This document shows positions 55,309-64,000 of a stretch of DNA of 64,000 bases, one piece after another; the first letter of the stretch is position 1, and each line of letters starts with the position of its first letter. Made by a program: the position numbers and the translations under genes. The notes beneath the pieces were generated by a model, which made no database searches, was not told the origin of the DNA, and saw nothing but the letters and a program-made list of their open reading frames with translations. The DNA is from Kushneria avicenniae (lineage in GTDB: Bacteria > Pseudomonadota > Gammaproteobacteria > Pseudomonadales > Halomonadaceae): positions 557,199-621,198 of the forward strand of contig NZ_FOLY01000003.1 of NCBI RefSeq assembly GCF_900112585.1, given 5' to 3'.

Positions 55309-57158
55309 CTGATATGGACACCTCGTTGACTTTCAAAATCATCAGAATCGACAATATTTCTTCTCACAATAAGTGATTGGAGATAGGTAACGACCTCATC
55401 ACGACTTTCCCACTCTGGAAGAAATCCAGCGATGGAATCGTGAACGTATTCATCCATCATTCTGGAAACGGAAGCATCGGGCACATCCATTTCCTTTTTA
55501 AGTTCGGATACCCTTTCCCAGTCATCTTCTACGGAAGGATCGATGCCACGATCAACGACATATGAATACAACGACCATGCTGGAGACATCACCATATAAT
55601 CCCTGACGATATCTCTGGCTCGCTCCCACCATCCTCTATCCCTCAATCTCTCCCACTCGTTGAGTCTTTCAACTTCCAGCTTAAATTCTTCGTAAGCGCT
55701 TCGAAGCATATTCTTTTCAAACTGAGAGGCTCTTTGAAAACTATCAAGGACAGAAAAACCACCCTTTCTATAGTTATCAAAACGCCATTCGATGGTTTTC
55801 TTCCAATGTTCACGTACGATCCCGCCGGTTTCACCCGAAACGACTTCGCATTTTTCAATATACCGATTGAAGTCTCCTATCATGGCGGCATCAATCTTAA
55901 AACTATCCATAACTGTGGATTCAGCCTGCTCAAGCTTGAAAGGCACACCTGAAAGGCGTGCCTGACGGTACATTTCGGCCAGCGGAATACGGGACAGCAT
56001 GTCCTTGCCTAGAGGGTCAACGCCCTTGCCCTGACAGAGGGGAGCATATCCACCACCGATATCAGAATGCACACCCGGATACACGATCTCTTCGCCATTG
56101 GCAGGAATGGAGTGGTCGTTGTAGATGGAATCCAGCGGAAAGGAACGGCGATTTTCATGCGCGGCGACCAGATGCAGGCAGCGCCCTGCGCGTGAGTCGA
56201 TACTCAGGGTTCTTTCTGCATCAGCCCATGAAAAGTGACCGCTGGCAAAGGAAATCAGGCTGGGAATCCCCACCGAGGCCACGGTGTCAAACAGTCCCAG
56301 AAAATCGAACGTGACTCTGAAGCCGCCCAGCGTTAGTCCCGAGTTACCGGTCATGCGGGCATCCAGCTCGCAAAGCTGAATCAGCCAGTTGGTAAACACC
56401 CGTGCCAGAGCGGAGCCGCGTGAAAATCCGAAGGTCGAGATATAGATGTTTTTGACAATGCCCGGATCCTTGTTCTGCGGCAGCCCGGAGTTGTCCTTGT
56501 CCGGCATATGTGGCGCAATCGCCTGGTGCAGGGTAGAGAGCCATCTATGCAGAAAGGTGTATTCCACGTGCCGGGTGTGGCTGCTTAATGAAGCGCTGCC
56601 CAGCTGCGCCATCTGCCCAAAATTTTCAGCCTGCTGATGGCTGATCAGAAATGGAGACCCCGTAAAATATCGACTGATTGTATTAATCGCTTGCGCCAGG
56701 GCCCAAGTAATGCGGACCTGTCCCAGCCGACCGGTGCCGCCGCCCAGCATGGCATCCCAGAAGCCTTCTCCTGAATCATCGACCTGCTCGAAACGCGTAC
56801 CGATGCCCGGCAGATAAATCCGGAAGTAGTTATCATAGTCGGCAACATTGGTCTGCCAATCGGTCTCCGCCGGCAGTACGCCGGGCACACTTACGCCAGG
56901 AAACGCACCATAGAGGCGCGCTACGTTGGATTGACTGTTATCGCCTCGCTCCAGACTGTCTGCGAAATTATTGTTGGTGCCGTCAAAGAAGAAGCCCAGA
57001 AAGAGATTGGTGTTGCAGGGTGCAAGAGGATTATCACCTTTTTCTCTCTGCTCATACTTATTTTGTATGACGTTTTGTTCATCGACACTAAAAAAAGAGC
57101 CTCTATTTGAGGGGGCTGCAAAAGAATTTTCGAGAACATCTGCAATTCTTGCGCTCAT
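55299..57158 (-). CDS. DUF2235 (Tle1-like) T6SS lipase effector, C-terminally interrupted
   Basis: 619-residue alpha/beta hydrolase. The N-terminal LGFFFDGTNNN motif defines DUF2235. Likely catalytic residues are S246 in GFSRGSALAR, D291 in LGLFDTVAS and H364 in GVHSDIGGGY. DUF2235 proteins next to VgrG genes are Tle1-family phospholipases delivered by type VI secretion into the periplasm of rivals. The ATG overlaps the stop of the DUF3304 lipoprotein gene, so the pair is coupled. The gene stops at the triplicated heptamer; relatives are likely longer, and the missing end lies in another frame. Confidence 0.85.
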   Translation of the reverse strand: MSARIADVLENSFAAPSNRGSFFSVDEQNVIQNKYEQREKGDNPLAPCNTNLFLGFFFDGTNNNFADSLERGDNSQSNVARLYGAFPGVSVPGVLPAETDWQTNVADYDNYFRIYLPGIGTRFEQVDDSGEGFWDAMLGGGTGRLGQVRITWALAQAINTISRYFTGSPFLISHQQAENFGQMAQLGSASLSSHTRHVEYTFLHRWLSTLHQAIAPHMPDKDNSGLPQNKDPGIVKNIYISTFGFSRGSALARVFTNWLIQLCELDARMTGNSGLTLGGFRVTFDFLGLFDTVASVGIPSLISFASGHFSWADAERTLSIDSRAGRCLHLVAAHENRRSFPLDSIYNDHSIPANGEEIVYPGVHSDIGGGYAPLCQGKGVDPLGKDMLSRIPLAEMYRQARLSGVPFKLEQAESTVMDSFKIDAAMIGDFNRYIEKCEVVSGETGGIVREHWKKTIEWRFDNYRKGGFSVLDSFQRASQFEKNMLRSAYEEFKLEVERLNEWERLRDRGWWERARDIVRDYMVMSPAWSLYSYVVDRGIDPSVEDDWERVSELKKEMDVPDASVSRMMDEYVHDSIAGFLPEWESRDEVVTYLQSLIVRRNIVDSDDFESQRGVHISDQ

Positions 57159-57838
57159 TTAAGCAGCTCCCTCAAATTATCATTTTCTTCGTTTATATTC
57201 TTAACATGACGTTTGTAATCTTCTATTTGGTCAGGAGTTCCTTTTTGATCCTTAATGCCTTTCTCAAAACTTCGAATGACTCCTTCATTCGACTCAATTT
57301 TCTCTAATATCAATTTGTTCCGATACTCATCCGAAGGCACGGGCCACCCCTTTATATCCCCCGGCCAGTCGTCATGATTCGGGTCGACGTCACTGACCAC
57401 GACCTTGTATTGATCCTTGGGTAACATCTCGACCCAGAGCATGGCGTTATCGGCATTGTCATAGCGCGGTACGTCAACCTTGATGTAGTCATTCACCGTG
57501 CCATTCTTCTTGCGCTCGGCAAATTCGCGAGAGCGACCTTCGGAAGTGGTGCTTTTGAGGCCTATTCGAATCACCAGTTCAACCTGAAGCCCTTCATGCC
57601 ACTCTTTCGGCAGGTTGTAACAGCACATGACGCCACCGGCACTGTAGGGCCCCAACGGTTCGCCCCCCGCACTGCTTTTCTCTGCGCCTGGCTCACGGAC
57701 GGCATAGCCTCCAAATGACTGGTCCGTATAGTTCACGCCACTGACTCCGACGCCGACACGGTTTCTATCACTGCTTTCACTACAGGCAGCAAGCGGTAAC
57801 AGCATCAGTAGTAGCGTCATCAGAGATTTAAAGGTCAT
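57155..57838 (-). CDS. DUF3304 lipoprotein, candidate immunity protein
   Basis: 227-residue lipoprotein with lipobox LAAC (Cys near residue 19), a DUF3304-like domain (VSGVNYTDQSFGGYAV, GGVMCCYNLPKEWHEGL) and a charged, helical C-terminal 50 residues with coiled-coil potential. DUF3304 genes often accompany DUF2235 effectors. A periplasmic lipoprotein next to a periplasm-acting lipase is the usual form of a Tle immunity protein, so this role is inferred. The ATG at 57838 has AAGGAAAG upstream. Confidence 0.78.
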   Translation of the reverse strand: MTFKSLMTLLLMLLPLAACSESSDRNRVGVGVSGVNYTDQSFGGYAVREPGAEKSSAGGEPLGPYSAGGVMCCYNLPKEWHEGLQVELVIRIGLKSTTSEGRSREFAERKKNGTVNDYIKVDVPRYDNADNAMLWVEMLPKDQYKVVVSDVDPNHDDWPGDIKGWPVPSDEYRNKLILEKIESNEGVIRSFEKGIKDQKGTPDQIEDYKRHVKNINEENDNLRELLK

Positions 57839-57866
57839 GCGATCTTTCCTTGCGTCATTGGTTCGG

Positions 57867-58544
57867 CTAAAGCGATAAGCAATCAAGACAGCAGGCCGTC
57901 TGCTCGCGCCGCATGGTGTCCATCAGGGCATCAATGGTGTTCATTTCCAGCAGATCAGCGGTCTGCTCATCATCAAACGCGACCCGCCTCGGTGGCTCAG
58001 CCACAAAGTCCGGCAGGGCCAGGCTTTGCCAGCGTGTCGCGCGATCCACGTAGTACCATGTCAGGGTCGGCCCCATAAGTTCTGCATGCTGCTGCGCATT
58101 CAGCATCCCGACAAGTTGTGGGAGCCGACGGGTATCGCTCAGACGCAATACAAATCGCATTTCCTGCACCGTGACCACCTGAAAGGCAGATAGGCGCTCG
58201 ATCAGCGCCGTCATCGGTTCAGGCGTGATAATCAGGCTGAGCATGGGCATGCCGTCTGTCAGTCTGAAAAGCTCGATCAGGAGATCGCGTGGTAGGTTGC
58301 GCAGCGTCATCAGGATAGGGGAAACAGCCAGCACCCTGTCACTGGCATTGGGTGCGTCGGCATACAGGGCATACCAGTGTTCCTGCGCCACGTGGGTACG
58401 CAAAAAGGGCAGCACGGCATCCTTGTTAAAAGCAGCATCCATCAGAAAATACGGAGTCGCTTCAGGATGCCGCCGAGACAATTGATCCATCCAGTCCAGC
58501 GTCTCTTCTGCCCAATCCTGTGAATATCGATCTATCAGCCACAT
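57867..58544 (-). CDS. DUF4123 domain T6SS adaptor
   Basis: 225-residue protein of the DUF4123 family, which links specific effectors to VgrG before firing. The pattern TPYFLMDAAFNK near the N-terminus and LMTLRNLPRDLL are family-like. It follows the vgrG fragment by 13 bp and precedes the lipoprotein and lipase genes on the same strand, the common order vgrG-adaptor-immunity/effector. It probably loads the DUF2235 lipase. Confidence 0.82.
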   Translation of the reverse strand: MWLIDRYSQDWAEETLDWMDQLSRRHPEATPYFLMDAAFNKDAVLPFLRTHVAQEHWYALYADAPNASDRVLAVSPILMTLRNLPRDLLIELFRLTDGMPMLSLIITPEPMTALIERLSAFQVVTVQEMRFVLRLSDTRRLPQLVGMLNAQQHAELMGPTLTWYYVDRATRWQSLALPDFVAEPPRRVAFDDEQTADLLEMNTIDALMDTMRREQTACCLDCLSL

Positions 58545-58557
58545 GGTATTTCTCCTG

Positions 58558-59730
58558 TCAGGACACGCTGACCAAAGGCGAGCCGGATGACAGATTTTTA
58601 AGGAGGCACTCCACGCAAATGCCTTCAGGCATTTCTGGGAAGGTGCGCGTCATTTCTGCTGCGCCCGTAAAGCTCTTGCTGGCGCCCTTGATATCCACCT
58701 TGCCCGGTGCATGGATCTCGATATTGCCGCCCTTGAGGCGCACATAGGCCCCACCGCTGACCAGCAGAATCTCCTCGGCAGCAGCCAGATCAATCTTCTG
58801 ATAGCTGGAGGTGACGTCGACGTTGTGGCGGGCGGTGGCTTCCAGGTTGTCGGACTGGGCCTGCAGGTCGACTTTGCCGCGGGCGGCGAAGAGCTTGATG
58901 CCGGCCTGTTGCACAAAGAAGGAGAGTTTCTCCGAGACCGAGGCGATCAGGTTGCGTCCGGTGGCGAGGCTCACGTCCTCGCCCGAGGTCACGCCCAGCG
59001 AGTGGCCCTGGGCCAGATGGGTGGATTCCGGGGTGCTCAGGGTCATGCCGGCCGGGGCAGCGGCGTGCAGCCAGGGGGCCTTTAACCCGGGGCTCTGGCC
59101 ACGCCCGCCGCTGTCGACGGCGCCGCGGGCGGTGCTTTGATCACCGCCGGCGACTTCACTGTTGCCGTAGGGTGACTGGCTATCCTCTCCCGCCTTTTTA
59201 AGCGATTCATTGCTCTCCAGCGGCTCGGCGTTGTGTCCGGCGGCACTCTGACTCAGGGCATCGGCCAGCTCGTGGGCGGAGCTGAGCTGCTGAAAGGCAG
59301 GACGCAGATCGAGCTGATCGCCGCTGGCCCCGAGCTGGCCCCAGCTGGAGAGGTAGAGCCCCTCGTTGGCACGGATGGCGCCATAGGCGTCGGTGCGCAG
59401 CTCGAAGCCGGTGCCGCGGAAGGCGCCGCGGTGGTTGCCGGTCTGGTGGATCAGATAGCCGAGGTTGAGCTGGCTCTTGGAGTGCTCGGAGTTGAGCCGT
59501 ACCCGCTCCTGGTCGGTGGCGTCGTCGAACACCAGTTCGTTGTACTGACTGCCGAAGCCGGAGAGCAGGCCGTTGCTGTGCCAGTCGGGGCTCTGTTCGC
59601 CGTTGTAGATGCGTCCGGTGATCAGGGGGCGGTCGGCATCATCCTCGAGGAAGTCGACCAGCACTTCCTGACCGACACGGGGCACGAAGACACCGCCCCA
59701 GCCGCCACCGGCACTACGGTAGAGGGCCAA
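58558..59730 (-). pseudogene. VgrG C-terminal module without its N-terminus
   Basis: 390 codons matching only the later part of VgrG: the OB-fold/gp5 region from GGGWGGVFVPRVGQEVLVDF, then the long beta-helix DUF2345 region (AEEILLVSGGAYVRLKGG, IHAPGKVDIKGASKSFTG) and a short alternative tail with CVECLLKN. The gp27-like N-terminal half is absent: an in-frame TAA lies just before the first codon (TTG at 59730) and the upstream sequence is unrelated. It has no good ribosome site. It is probably a displaced module left after recombination; expression as a stand-alone protein cannot be excluded. Confidence 0.8.
58664..59400. repeat. Direct repeat copy 1 (vgrG DUF2345 region)
   Basis: Aligns without gaps, at a constant offset of 4600 bp, to 63264-64000; protein differences are few (about ten residues). 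Copy 2 continues past the window edge. Confidence 0.92.
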
Positions 59731-59827
59731 CCGCTCTTACTTGGTAAAATTCTGATAGTGAAGCAATCACTAAATGAAAATTTTTGTGGCAGGATTGTCG
59801 TTTCTAAGAGGATGCGAGGAAACTCTG

Positions 59828-60754
59828 ATGTTGCGTTATAAAACTACTTTTATTTCACTGCTGGCACTGACTATGACTGCTTGTAATGGCAGCCAGGCTG
59901 ATAGTAAAGAAAATACAGAGGCTGTTAAGAAGCTGATCCAGAAGACGAAAGACAACATGGTGCTTGTTGAAGGCGGCTCCTTTCAAATGGGAGACTTTGG
60001 GCAAATTGATCCGGCGGTAGGAAACCTGCCTTACAGTGTTAATAAGGACGATAAAAATATTCATAAAGTAATTTTAGATGATTACTATATTAGTAGTGAA
60101 CAGGTTTCATATTCAGATTTTGAAATATATGCAAATTCTACTGGCCAGCCTAAGTTGACCATCACTGATTTTGGCTCAAGATTTTATGCTCCAGATACGC
60201 CTGCTGGTGTCAACTGGGAGCAAGCTCATGACTATTGTCAGTGGCTAGGTGCTCAGACAGGTCTTTCTTATTCTTTGCCTACTGAGGCCCAATGGGAATA
60301 TGCAGCCAGAGGCCGTGGCAAATTTACCCCGTTTTCAACCAACGATGGTACTTTTCAAAGAGGAAAGAATGTACCTAGCGAAGATGAAATTAGACAAACT
60401 ATAGTTGAAGGAAAGGATCCCGAGGCTTTTGAAATTGCGTCTATACAACCAAATTCACTGGATATTTATCAAATGGGACTTAATGGGCTGGAATGGGTCA
60501 ATGATTGGTATAACGAGGACTACTACACAAACTCCCCAGAAAAAAATCCTATGGGGCCTCAGGATGGCACAGAAAAAGTTCTTCGTGGAGGTGGGTTTGG
60601 TTCTAGCCAGCAAGAAATGTTAACGATGAGGCGCAGTAAAGCAAATCCTGACTTGAAAAGAGATGTTTCAAACTTGTCCGATAGCCCTCAATTACAAAAG
60701 CTTCTGTCCAAGCGCTCTGCATTTGAAACTACTTTTAGATGTGCCATTAACTAA
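59828..60754 (+). CDS. SUMF1/formylglycine-generating-enzyme-like lipoprotein
   Basis: 308-residue lipoprotein (lipobox LTMTAC, Cys at 17) with an FGE-sulfatase/SUMF1 domain: MVLVEGGSFQMGDFG, VNWEQAHDYCQWLGAQTG, YSLPTEAQWEYAARG, GLEWVNDWY, KVLRGGGFGSS and a C-terminal FRCAIN. The usual GNVWEWV reads GLEWV and the oxidase cysteine pattern is incomplete, so enzyme activity is doubtful. It is AT-richer than the chromosome and convergent with the large gene at 60810. The ATG at 59828 follows GAGG. An accessory or immunity role in the T6SS island is possible but unproven. Confidence 0.8.
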   Translation: MLRYKTTFISLLALTMTACNGSQADSKENTEAVKKLIQKTKDNMVLVEGGSFQMGDFGQIDPAVGNLPYSVNKDDKNIHKVILDDYYISSEQVSYSDFEIYANSTGQPKLTITDFGSRFYAPDTPAGVNWEQAHDYCQWLGAQTGLSYSLPTEAQWEYAARGRGKFTPFSTNDGTFQRGKNVPSEDEIRQTIVEGKDPEAFEIASIQPNSLDIYQMGLNGLEWVNDWYNEDYYTNSPEKNPMGPQDGTEKVLRGGGFGSSQQEMLTMRRSKANPDLKRDVSNLSDSPQLQKLLSKRSAFETTFRCAIN

Positions 60755-60809
60755 TTTTAAAAAGGCAGGCTGAGAATTATGTTATGCCTGCCTTGAATTA
60801 TCTTTCAAT

Positions 60810-63008
60810 CTATACAATCCTAGAGTTATTTTGCGGTAAGCACTGGGTTGCGTTAAAACAAGGCTTTTCAAAATCGGTGCTAATGTCATTTTGAGTTAAA
60901 TATTCAGTCATGTCGTTACGATAGATAGGATCACCTTTGTTAGCCACATCGCGCAGTTGCATATAAAATTTTTTCAAGTTTTCGGGATAATTGCTTGAGA
61001 AAACAGGAAGCTCTCCACGACCAAGAAAGTTTAGAAGCTTTTTTTCTCCTTCTTCGAAGCTTGTTTTTTCCCCTGTCATTTGCGTAATGCGCTGCATCAA
61101 ATTGTGATATTCTTCTTTTGATTGAACCCAAGTGAATACGTTGATTATAGCCCTTTTTCGATTGGTCATATAACCGAAGCGCCAAAAGTTTAAGTCGCTT
61201 ACGTCTGTGGTGCGATTAGCAGTATCGAAATCATCAAAAGCGTTTTTCTGCATTAGTCTATACAATATTGCTCCTTTGGCATCTGGTGTTGTATGGCGTA
61301 GAATATCTGGGTCAGAGTTTATGCGTTGAACTAACTCTCCACGCTCTCCGGCGGCCTCAAGGTTATCTTGTAAATCATTAATGGCGCTGAAAGCTGCCTC
61401 GCGAACTTGGCCTGATGTTTCCAGCATAAAATTTTGGACGTTCTTGCCATACTGTATAGCCATCACAATTATGTCTGAAAGAACTTCATATGCACTATCT
61501 TCGATAAAATCCAAGCGAGCATAATTTATGTTTTTTAATTGATAAGCTATCCATTTGATGAACTCGTAGATCAAGCTGGCATCAACCTCTAATGTCAACT
61601 TTCCTTTAGCACCAACACCATAACAAAGAGCTGCTTTTGCAAATATTCTAAATTTTCCTCCAAGATAGGATATCTTCAGCGTTGCCTCGCCTCCCAAGCC
61701 ACCTTGTAAAGCTACTGCGGGAGCTATTTTAGCAAAGGGTTCAAATTTCTTGCTTTCAGGACTTTTCCATTCAACCTGACCTGCGATAGTCGCTTCGAGT
61801 TGACCACCAATGAAAGCACCGAGGTCACCCCCTTGGCTATTATCGGGTACAGCCATATCAACTGTTTTATTTCCGGGGATGCCTCGATTTCGAGACGTTC
61901 CCCTCGCACCTCTCGCTTTGGCCCCACTGCCGCTGAACTCTGCATCAATGTTAAGTTCTGCCGCAATACTGGCGCCCACTCCCCCTGCCACGCTTAAAAT
62001 AGAGTGAGAGCGCAGCATGCCAAGATTTACATCACCAAAAGCCATCATATAGCCACCTGGTGGCTCATAGCAGTCAATAGAAGCCTTTGCTTCTGCCAGC
62101 ATAAGCTCTGCATGACCACTGGCCTTGATAGCTGCCTTTTTCTTAAAGGGGTTAGCTTCGCCACTAACGCCACTCGCACCATAGGACCAACGCATCAATT
62201 GTGCTTCTGCGCCAAGATCTACCTTGATACTATCTACATCATGATCCTTACCACTCTGATAAGAGCGAGCAGTTTCAAGATCTTGATTAATATTTTTGCT
62301 CCATTGGAAAAGCTCTTTGTTTTGATCCTCTAGTTTCATCCAGTCATCGAACCAGGGGATATCAGTTTTTATTGAGGTTTGCCCACTAATATCACTAAGT
62401 TGGTTTTTGAGTTTTTTCCAATCAACCTGTCCATTAGTAAGCACACTATTATCAGCGCCAACTGTATCTTTTTTGGAAGTGAGCTGATATTTGCGCCAAT
62501 GGTTTTTTATTTTTTCCGACCGGACATAGGTCATTCTGAATCCAGCCACAGAACTATTTGCACCACGACGCTGAATCGGAATCAATTCATTGATGTGGTT
62601 GGTGTTGTCGCTAAGCTTGGTTAACGGTTCTATTTCATGGATTAGCGCTTTATTGGTTTTGTCCAGCGTTTCCTGTGCGATGATAATTTTATTTTCAAGT
62701 GATTCGGCACTATCGGACTCCGACAACATAATTTGCTTATCGGGCCTGAAGTAATTGGCCTGCTTAATTTTTATATATTTATCTTGGCAGCTCTTGAGGT
62801 GATCGATAGCATTCTGTTGAGCTTCGATGACACTCTCTAGAAGACGCATCTCTTTTAGAAGTTTCGGCATATCGTCGCTGGGCACGGCAAGAATCGTGTC
62901 CTTGCCAACCATATAAAAAAGCTGATCTGCTGGCTGATGATAAGCGTCTTCGCCCTTGGCATTTAGCCTAGTTTGGGTTTCTCCGTTTGTGGGTGCGCTC
63001 TGACTCAA
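60810..63008 (-). CDS. Large protein encoded directly after vgrG: candidate T6SS effector, unclassified
   Basis: 732-residue protein, AT-richer than flanking genes. It starts at TTG 63008, overlapping the vgrG stop (TTGA), so it is translationally coupled to vgrG. Regions: N-terminal polar segment with coiled-coil potential (about 45-145), a middle region rich in Gly and Ala with amphipathic beta character (about 280-490; HSILSVAGGVGASIAAELN, GGDLGAFIGGQLEATIAGQ, KAALCYGVGAKGKLTLEVD), and a helical C-terminus. No signal peptide, catalytic motif or known toxin domain was recognised. A membrane-acting toxin is conceivable from the glycine-rich middle. No same-strand immunity gene follows. Confidence 0.7.
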   Translation of the reverse strand: MSQSAPTNGETQTRLNAKGEDAYHQPADQLFYMVGKDTILAVPSDDMPKLLKEMRLLESVIEAQQNAIDHLKSCQDKYIKIKQANYFRPDKQIMLSESDSAESLENKIIIAQETLDKTNKALIHEIEPLTKLSDNTNHINELIPIQRRGANSSVAGFRMTYVRSEKIKNHWRKYQLTSKKDTVGADNSVLTNGQVDWKKLKNQLSDISGQTSIKTDIPWFDDWMKLEDQNKELFQWSKNINQDLETARSYQSGKDHDVDSIKVDLGAEAQLMRWSYGASGVSGEANPFKKKAAIKASGHAELMLAEAKASIDCYEPPGGYMMAFGDVNLGMLRSHSILSVAGGVGASIAAELNIDAEFSGSGAKARGARGTSRNRGIPGNKTVDMAVPDNSQGGDLGAFIGGQLEATIAGQVEWKSPESKKFEPFAKIAPAVALQGGLGGEATLKISYLGGKFRIFAKAALCYGVGAKGKLTLEVDASLIYEFIKWIAYQLKNINYARLDFIEDSAYEVLSDIIVMAIQYGKNVQNFMLETSGQVREAAFSAINDLQDNLEAAGERGELVQRINSDPDILRHTTPDAKGAILYRLMQKNAFDDFDTANRTTDVSDLNFWRFGYMTNRKRAIINVFTWVQSKEEYHNLMQRITQMTGEKTSFEEGEKKLLNFLGRGELPVFSSNYPENLKKFYMQLRDVANKGDPIYRNDMTEYLTQNDISTDFEKPCFNATQCLPQNNSRIV

Positions 63009-64000
63009 GATAATTCCCCTTCGGCATCATCAAACCGATCAAGTATCGTTATCTTCATTTTTTCGGGCTGGCTTGTAAGTATTTTTTGAGTTTTACCTTC
63101 ACCGTCACTTCGTCCCGTAATGACATTGCCTTCGGCAGTTTCAACTCGGTATCTTGCATATTCGATGAGGTCCCCCGATGATTTATCCTTCAAAATGAAA
63201 AACTCTTCAAATGGCCCTTGAGCATCAGGCATATCTGACATGCTACGCATCAAATTTGTCCCCCCCGTAAAGCTCTTGCTGGCGCCCTTGATATCCACCT
63301 TGCCCGGTGCATGGATCTCGATATTGCCGCCCTTGAGGCGTACATAGGCGCCGCCGCTGACGAGCAGGATCTCTTCGGCGGCGGCCAGGTCGATCTTCTG
63401 ATCGCTGGAGGTGACGTCGACGCTATGGCGGGCGGTGGCTTCCAGGTTGTCGGACTGAGCCTGGAGATCAACCCTGCCGCGGGCGGCGAAGAGCTTGATG
63501 CCGGCCTGTTGCACAAAGAAGGAGAGTTTCTCCGAGACCGAGGCGATCAGGTGGCGCCCGGTGGCGAGGCTCACGTCCTCGCCCGAGGTCACGCCCAGCG
63601 AGTGCCCCTGGGCCAGGTGGGTGGATTCCGGGGTGCTCAGGGTCATGCCGGCCGGGGCGGCGGCATGCAGCCAGGGGGCCTTTAACCCGGGGCTCTGGCC
63701 ACGCCCGCCGCTGTCGACGGCGCCGCGGGCGGTGCTTTGATCGCCGCCGGCGACTTCACTGTTGCCGTAGGGTGACCGGGTATCCTCTCCCGCCTTTTTA
63801 AGCGATTCATTGCTCTCCAGCGGCTCGGCGTTGTGGCCGGCGGCACTCTGGCTTAGCGATTCTGCCATCTCGTGTGCGGTGCTGAGCTGCTGAAAGGCGG
63901 GGCGCAGATCGAGCTGATCACCACTGGCCCCGAGCTGGCCCCAGCTGGAGAGGTAGAGCCCTTCGTTGGCGCGGATGGCGCCATAGGCGTCGGTGCGCAG
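63005..64000 (-). CDS. T6SS VgrG spike protein, C-terminal part (5' end beyond window)
   Basis: The last 331 codons of a vgrG gene; the frame is open to the window edge. It contains the DUF2345 beta-helix region almost identical to the module at 58558-59730, then a unique C-terminal extension of about 80 residues (EEFFILKDKSSGDLIEYARYR, GRSDGEGKTQKI) resembling the transthyretin-like cargo-binding domain of many VgrGs. The unique tail plus the coupled downstream gene suggests the tail recruits that protein. Product: membrane-puncturing spike tip. Confidence 0.88.
   Translation of the reverse strand: MRTDAYGAIRANEGLYLSSWGQLGASGDQLDLRPAFQQLSTAHEMAESLSQSAAGHNAEPLESNESLKKAGEDTRSPYGNSEVAGGDQSTARGAVDSGGRGQSPGLKAPWLHAAAPAGMTLSTPESTHLAQGHSLGVTSGEDVSLATGRHLIASVSEKLSFFVQQAGIKLFAARGRVDLQAQSDNLEATARHSVDVTSSDQKIDLAAAEEILLVSGGAYVRLKGGNIEIHAPGKVDIKGASKSFTGGTNLMRSMSDMPDAQGPFEEFFILKDKSSGDLIEYARYRVETAEGNVITGRSDGEGKTQKILTSQPEKMKITILDRFDDAEGELS
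63264..64000. repeat. Direct repeat copy 2 (vgrG DUF2345 region)
   Basis: Gapless partner of 58664-59400. The boundary on the left coincides with the switch to a different VgrG tail, the expected mark of cassette exchange. Confidence 0.92.

Noticed and set aside
1..64000. tRNA, rRNA, integrase or insertion-sequence genes
   Set aside because: None were recognised by eye on either strand. This was not a model-based search, so a tRNAscan-SE and ISfinder run would be needed to be sure.

Overview
The window is about 64 kb of GC-rich chromosome from a gammaproteobacterium, most likely a member of Halomonadaceae (Halomonas/Kushneria/Chromohalobacter type). This placement is an inference from the gene complement and protein style: a GABA cassette, a ppsR/ppsA pair, a PcaDC fusion with an IclR regulator, an AraFGH transporter and OmpW. 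No rRNA, tRNA or CRISPR was seen.

Layout. Bases 1-3031: end of an amino-acid permease, then gabD-gabT (GABA to succinate). 3078-8326: ribokinase, pirin, HAD-IIA phosphatase, a GT9 glycosyltransferase and an EamA exporter. 8591-15123: cytidine deaminase, a small zinc-ribbon gene behind an unusual array of hairpins with GGA loops, MAPEG, GFA, a D-2-hydroxyacid dehydrogenase, RNase Z, UbiX and small lipoprotein/zinc genes. 15352-26660: a GGDEF-EAL protein, a DRGH nuclease, AraC/LysE, a Tat-exported lactonase with an apparent internal deletion, asparaginase, a PLP ammonia-lyase and divergent ppsR/ppsA. 27292-39893: a sugar region with a ROK regulator, an aldose dehydrogenase, an MFS sugar porter, AraFGH, a secreted aldose epimerase, and a three-subunit periplasmic FAD/Fe-S/cytochrome c sugar dehydrogenase.

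39986-54888 is an aromatic catabolism region. AroQ and QuiC lead from quinate/shikimate intermediates to protocatechuate; PcaHG, PcaB, PcaDC, PcaIJ and PcaF carry it to succinyl-CoA and acetyl-CoA. An IclR regulator (PcaR-like) sits between pcaB and pcaHG. All three pca promoter regions carry a similar GTTC-N7-GAAC element (one arm degenerate in the pcaB-pcaR site) with an extra half-site 19-20 bp away.

54889-64000 is an AT-richer type VI secretion effector island. It holds an incomplete vgrG C-terminal module followed by DUF4123 adaptor, DUF3304 lipoprotein and DUF2235 (Tle1-like) lipase genes. A convergent SUMF1-type lipoprotein, a large unclassified protein encoded directly after vgrG, and a second vgrG running off the window follow. 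The two vgrG segments are a 737-bp indel-free direct repeat 4.6 kb apart, which points to cassette displacement by recombination. The lipase gene is interrupted by a triplicated 7-bp repeat that separates it from its apparent last 81 codons.

The observations judged most worth a second look are the GGA-hairpin leader at 9262-9413, the heptamer-interrupted lipase at 55288-55308 and the vgrG cassette arrangement.
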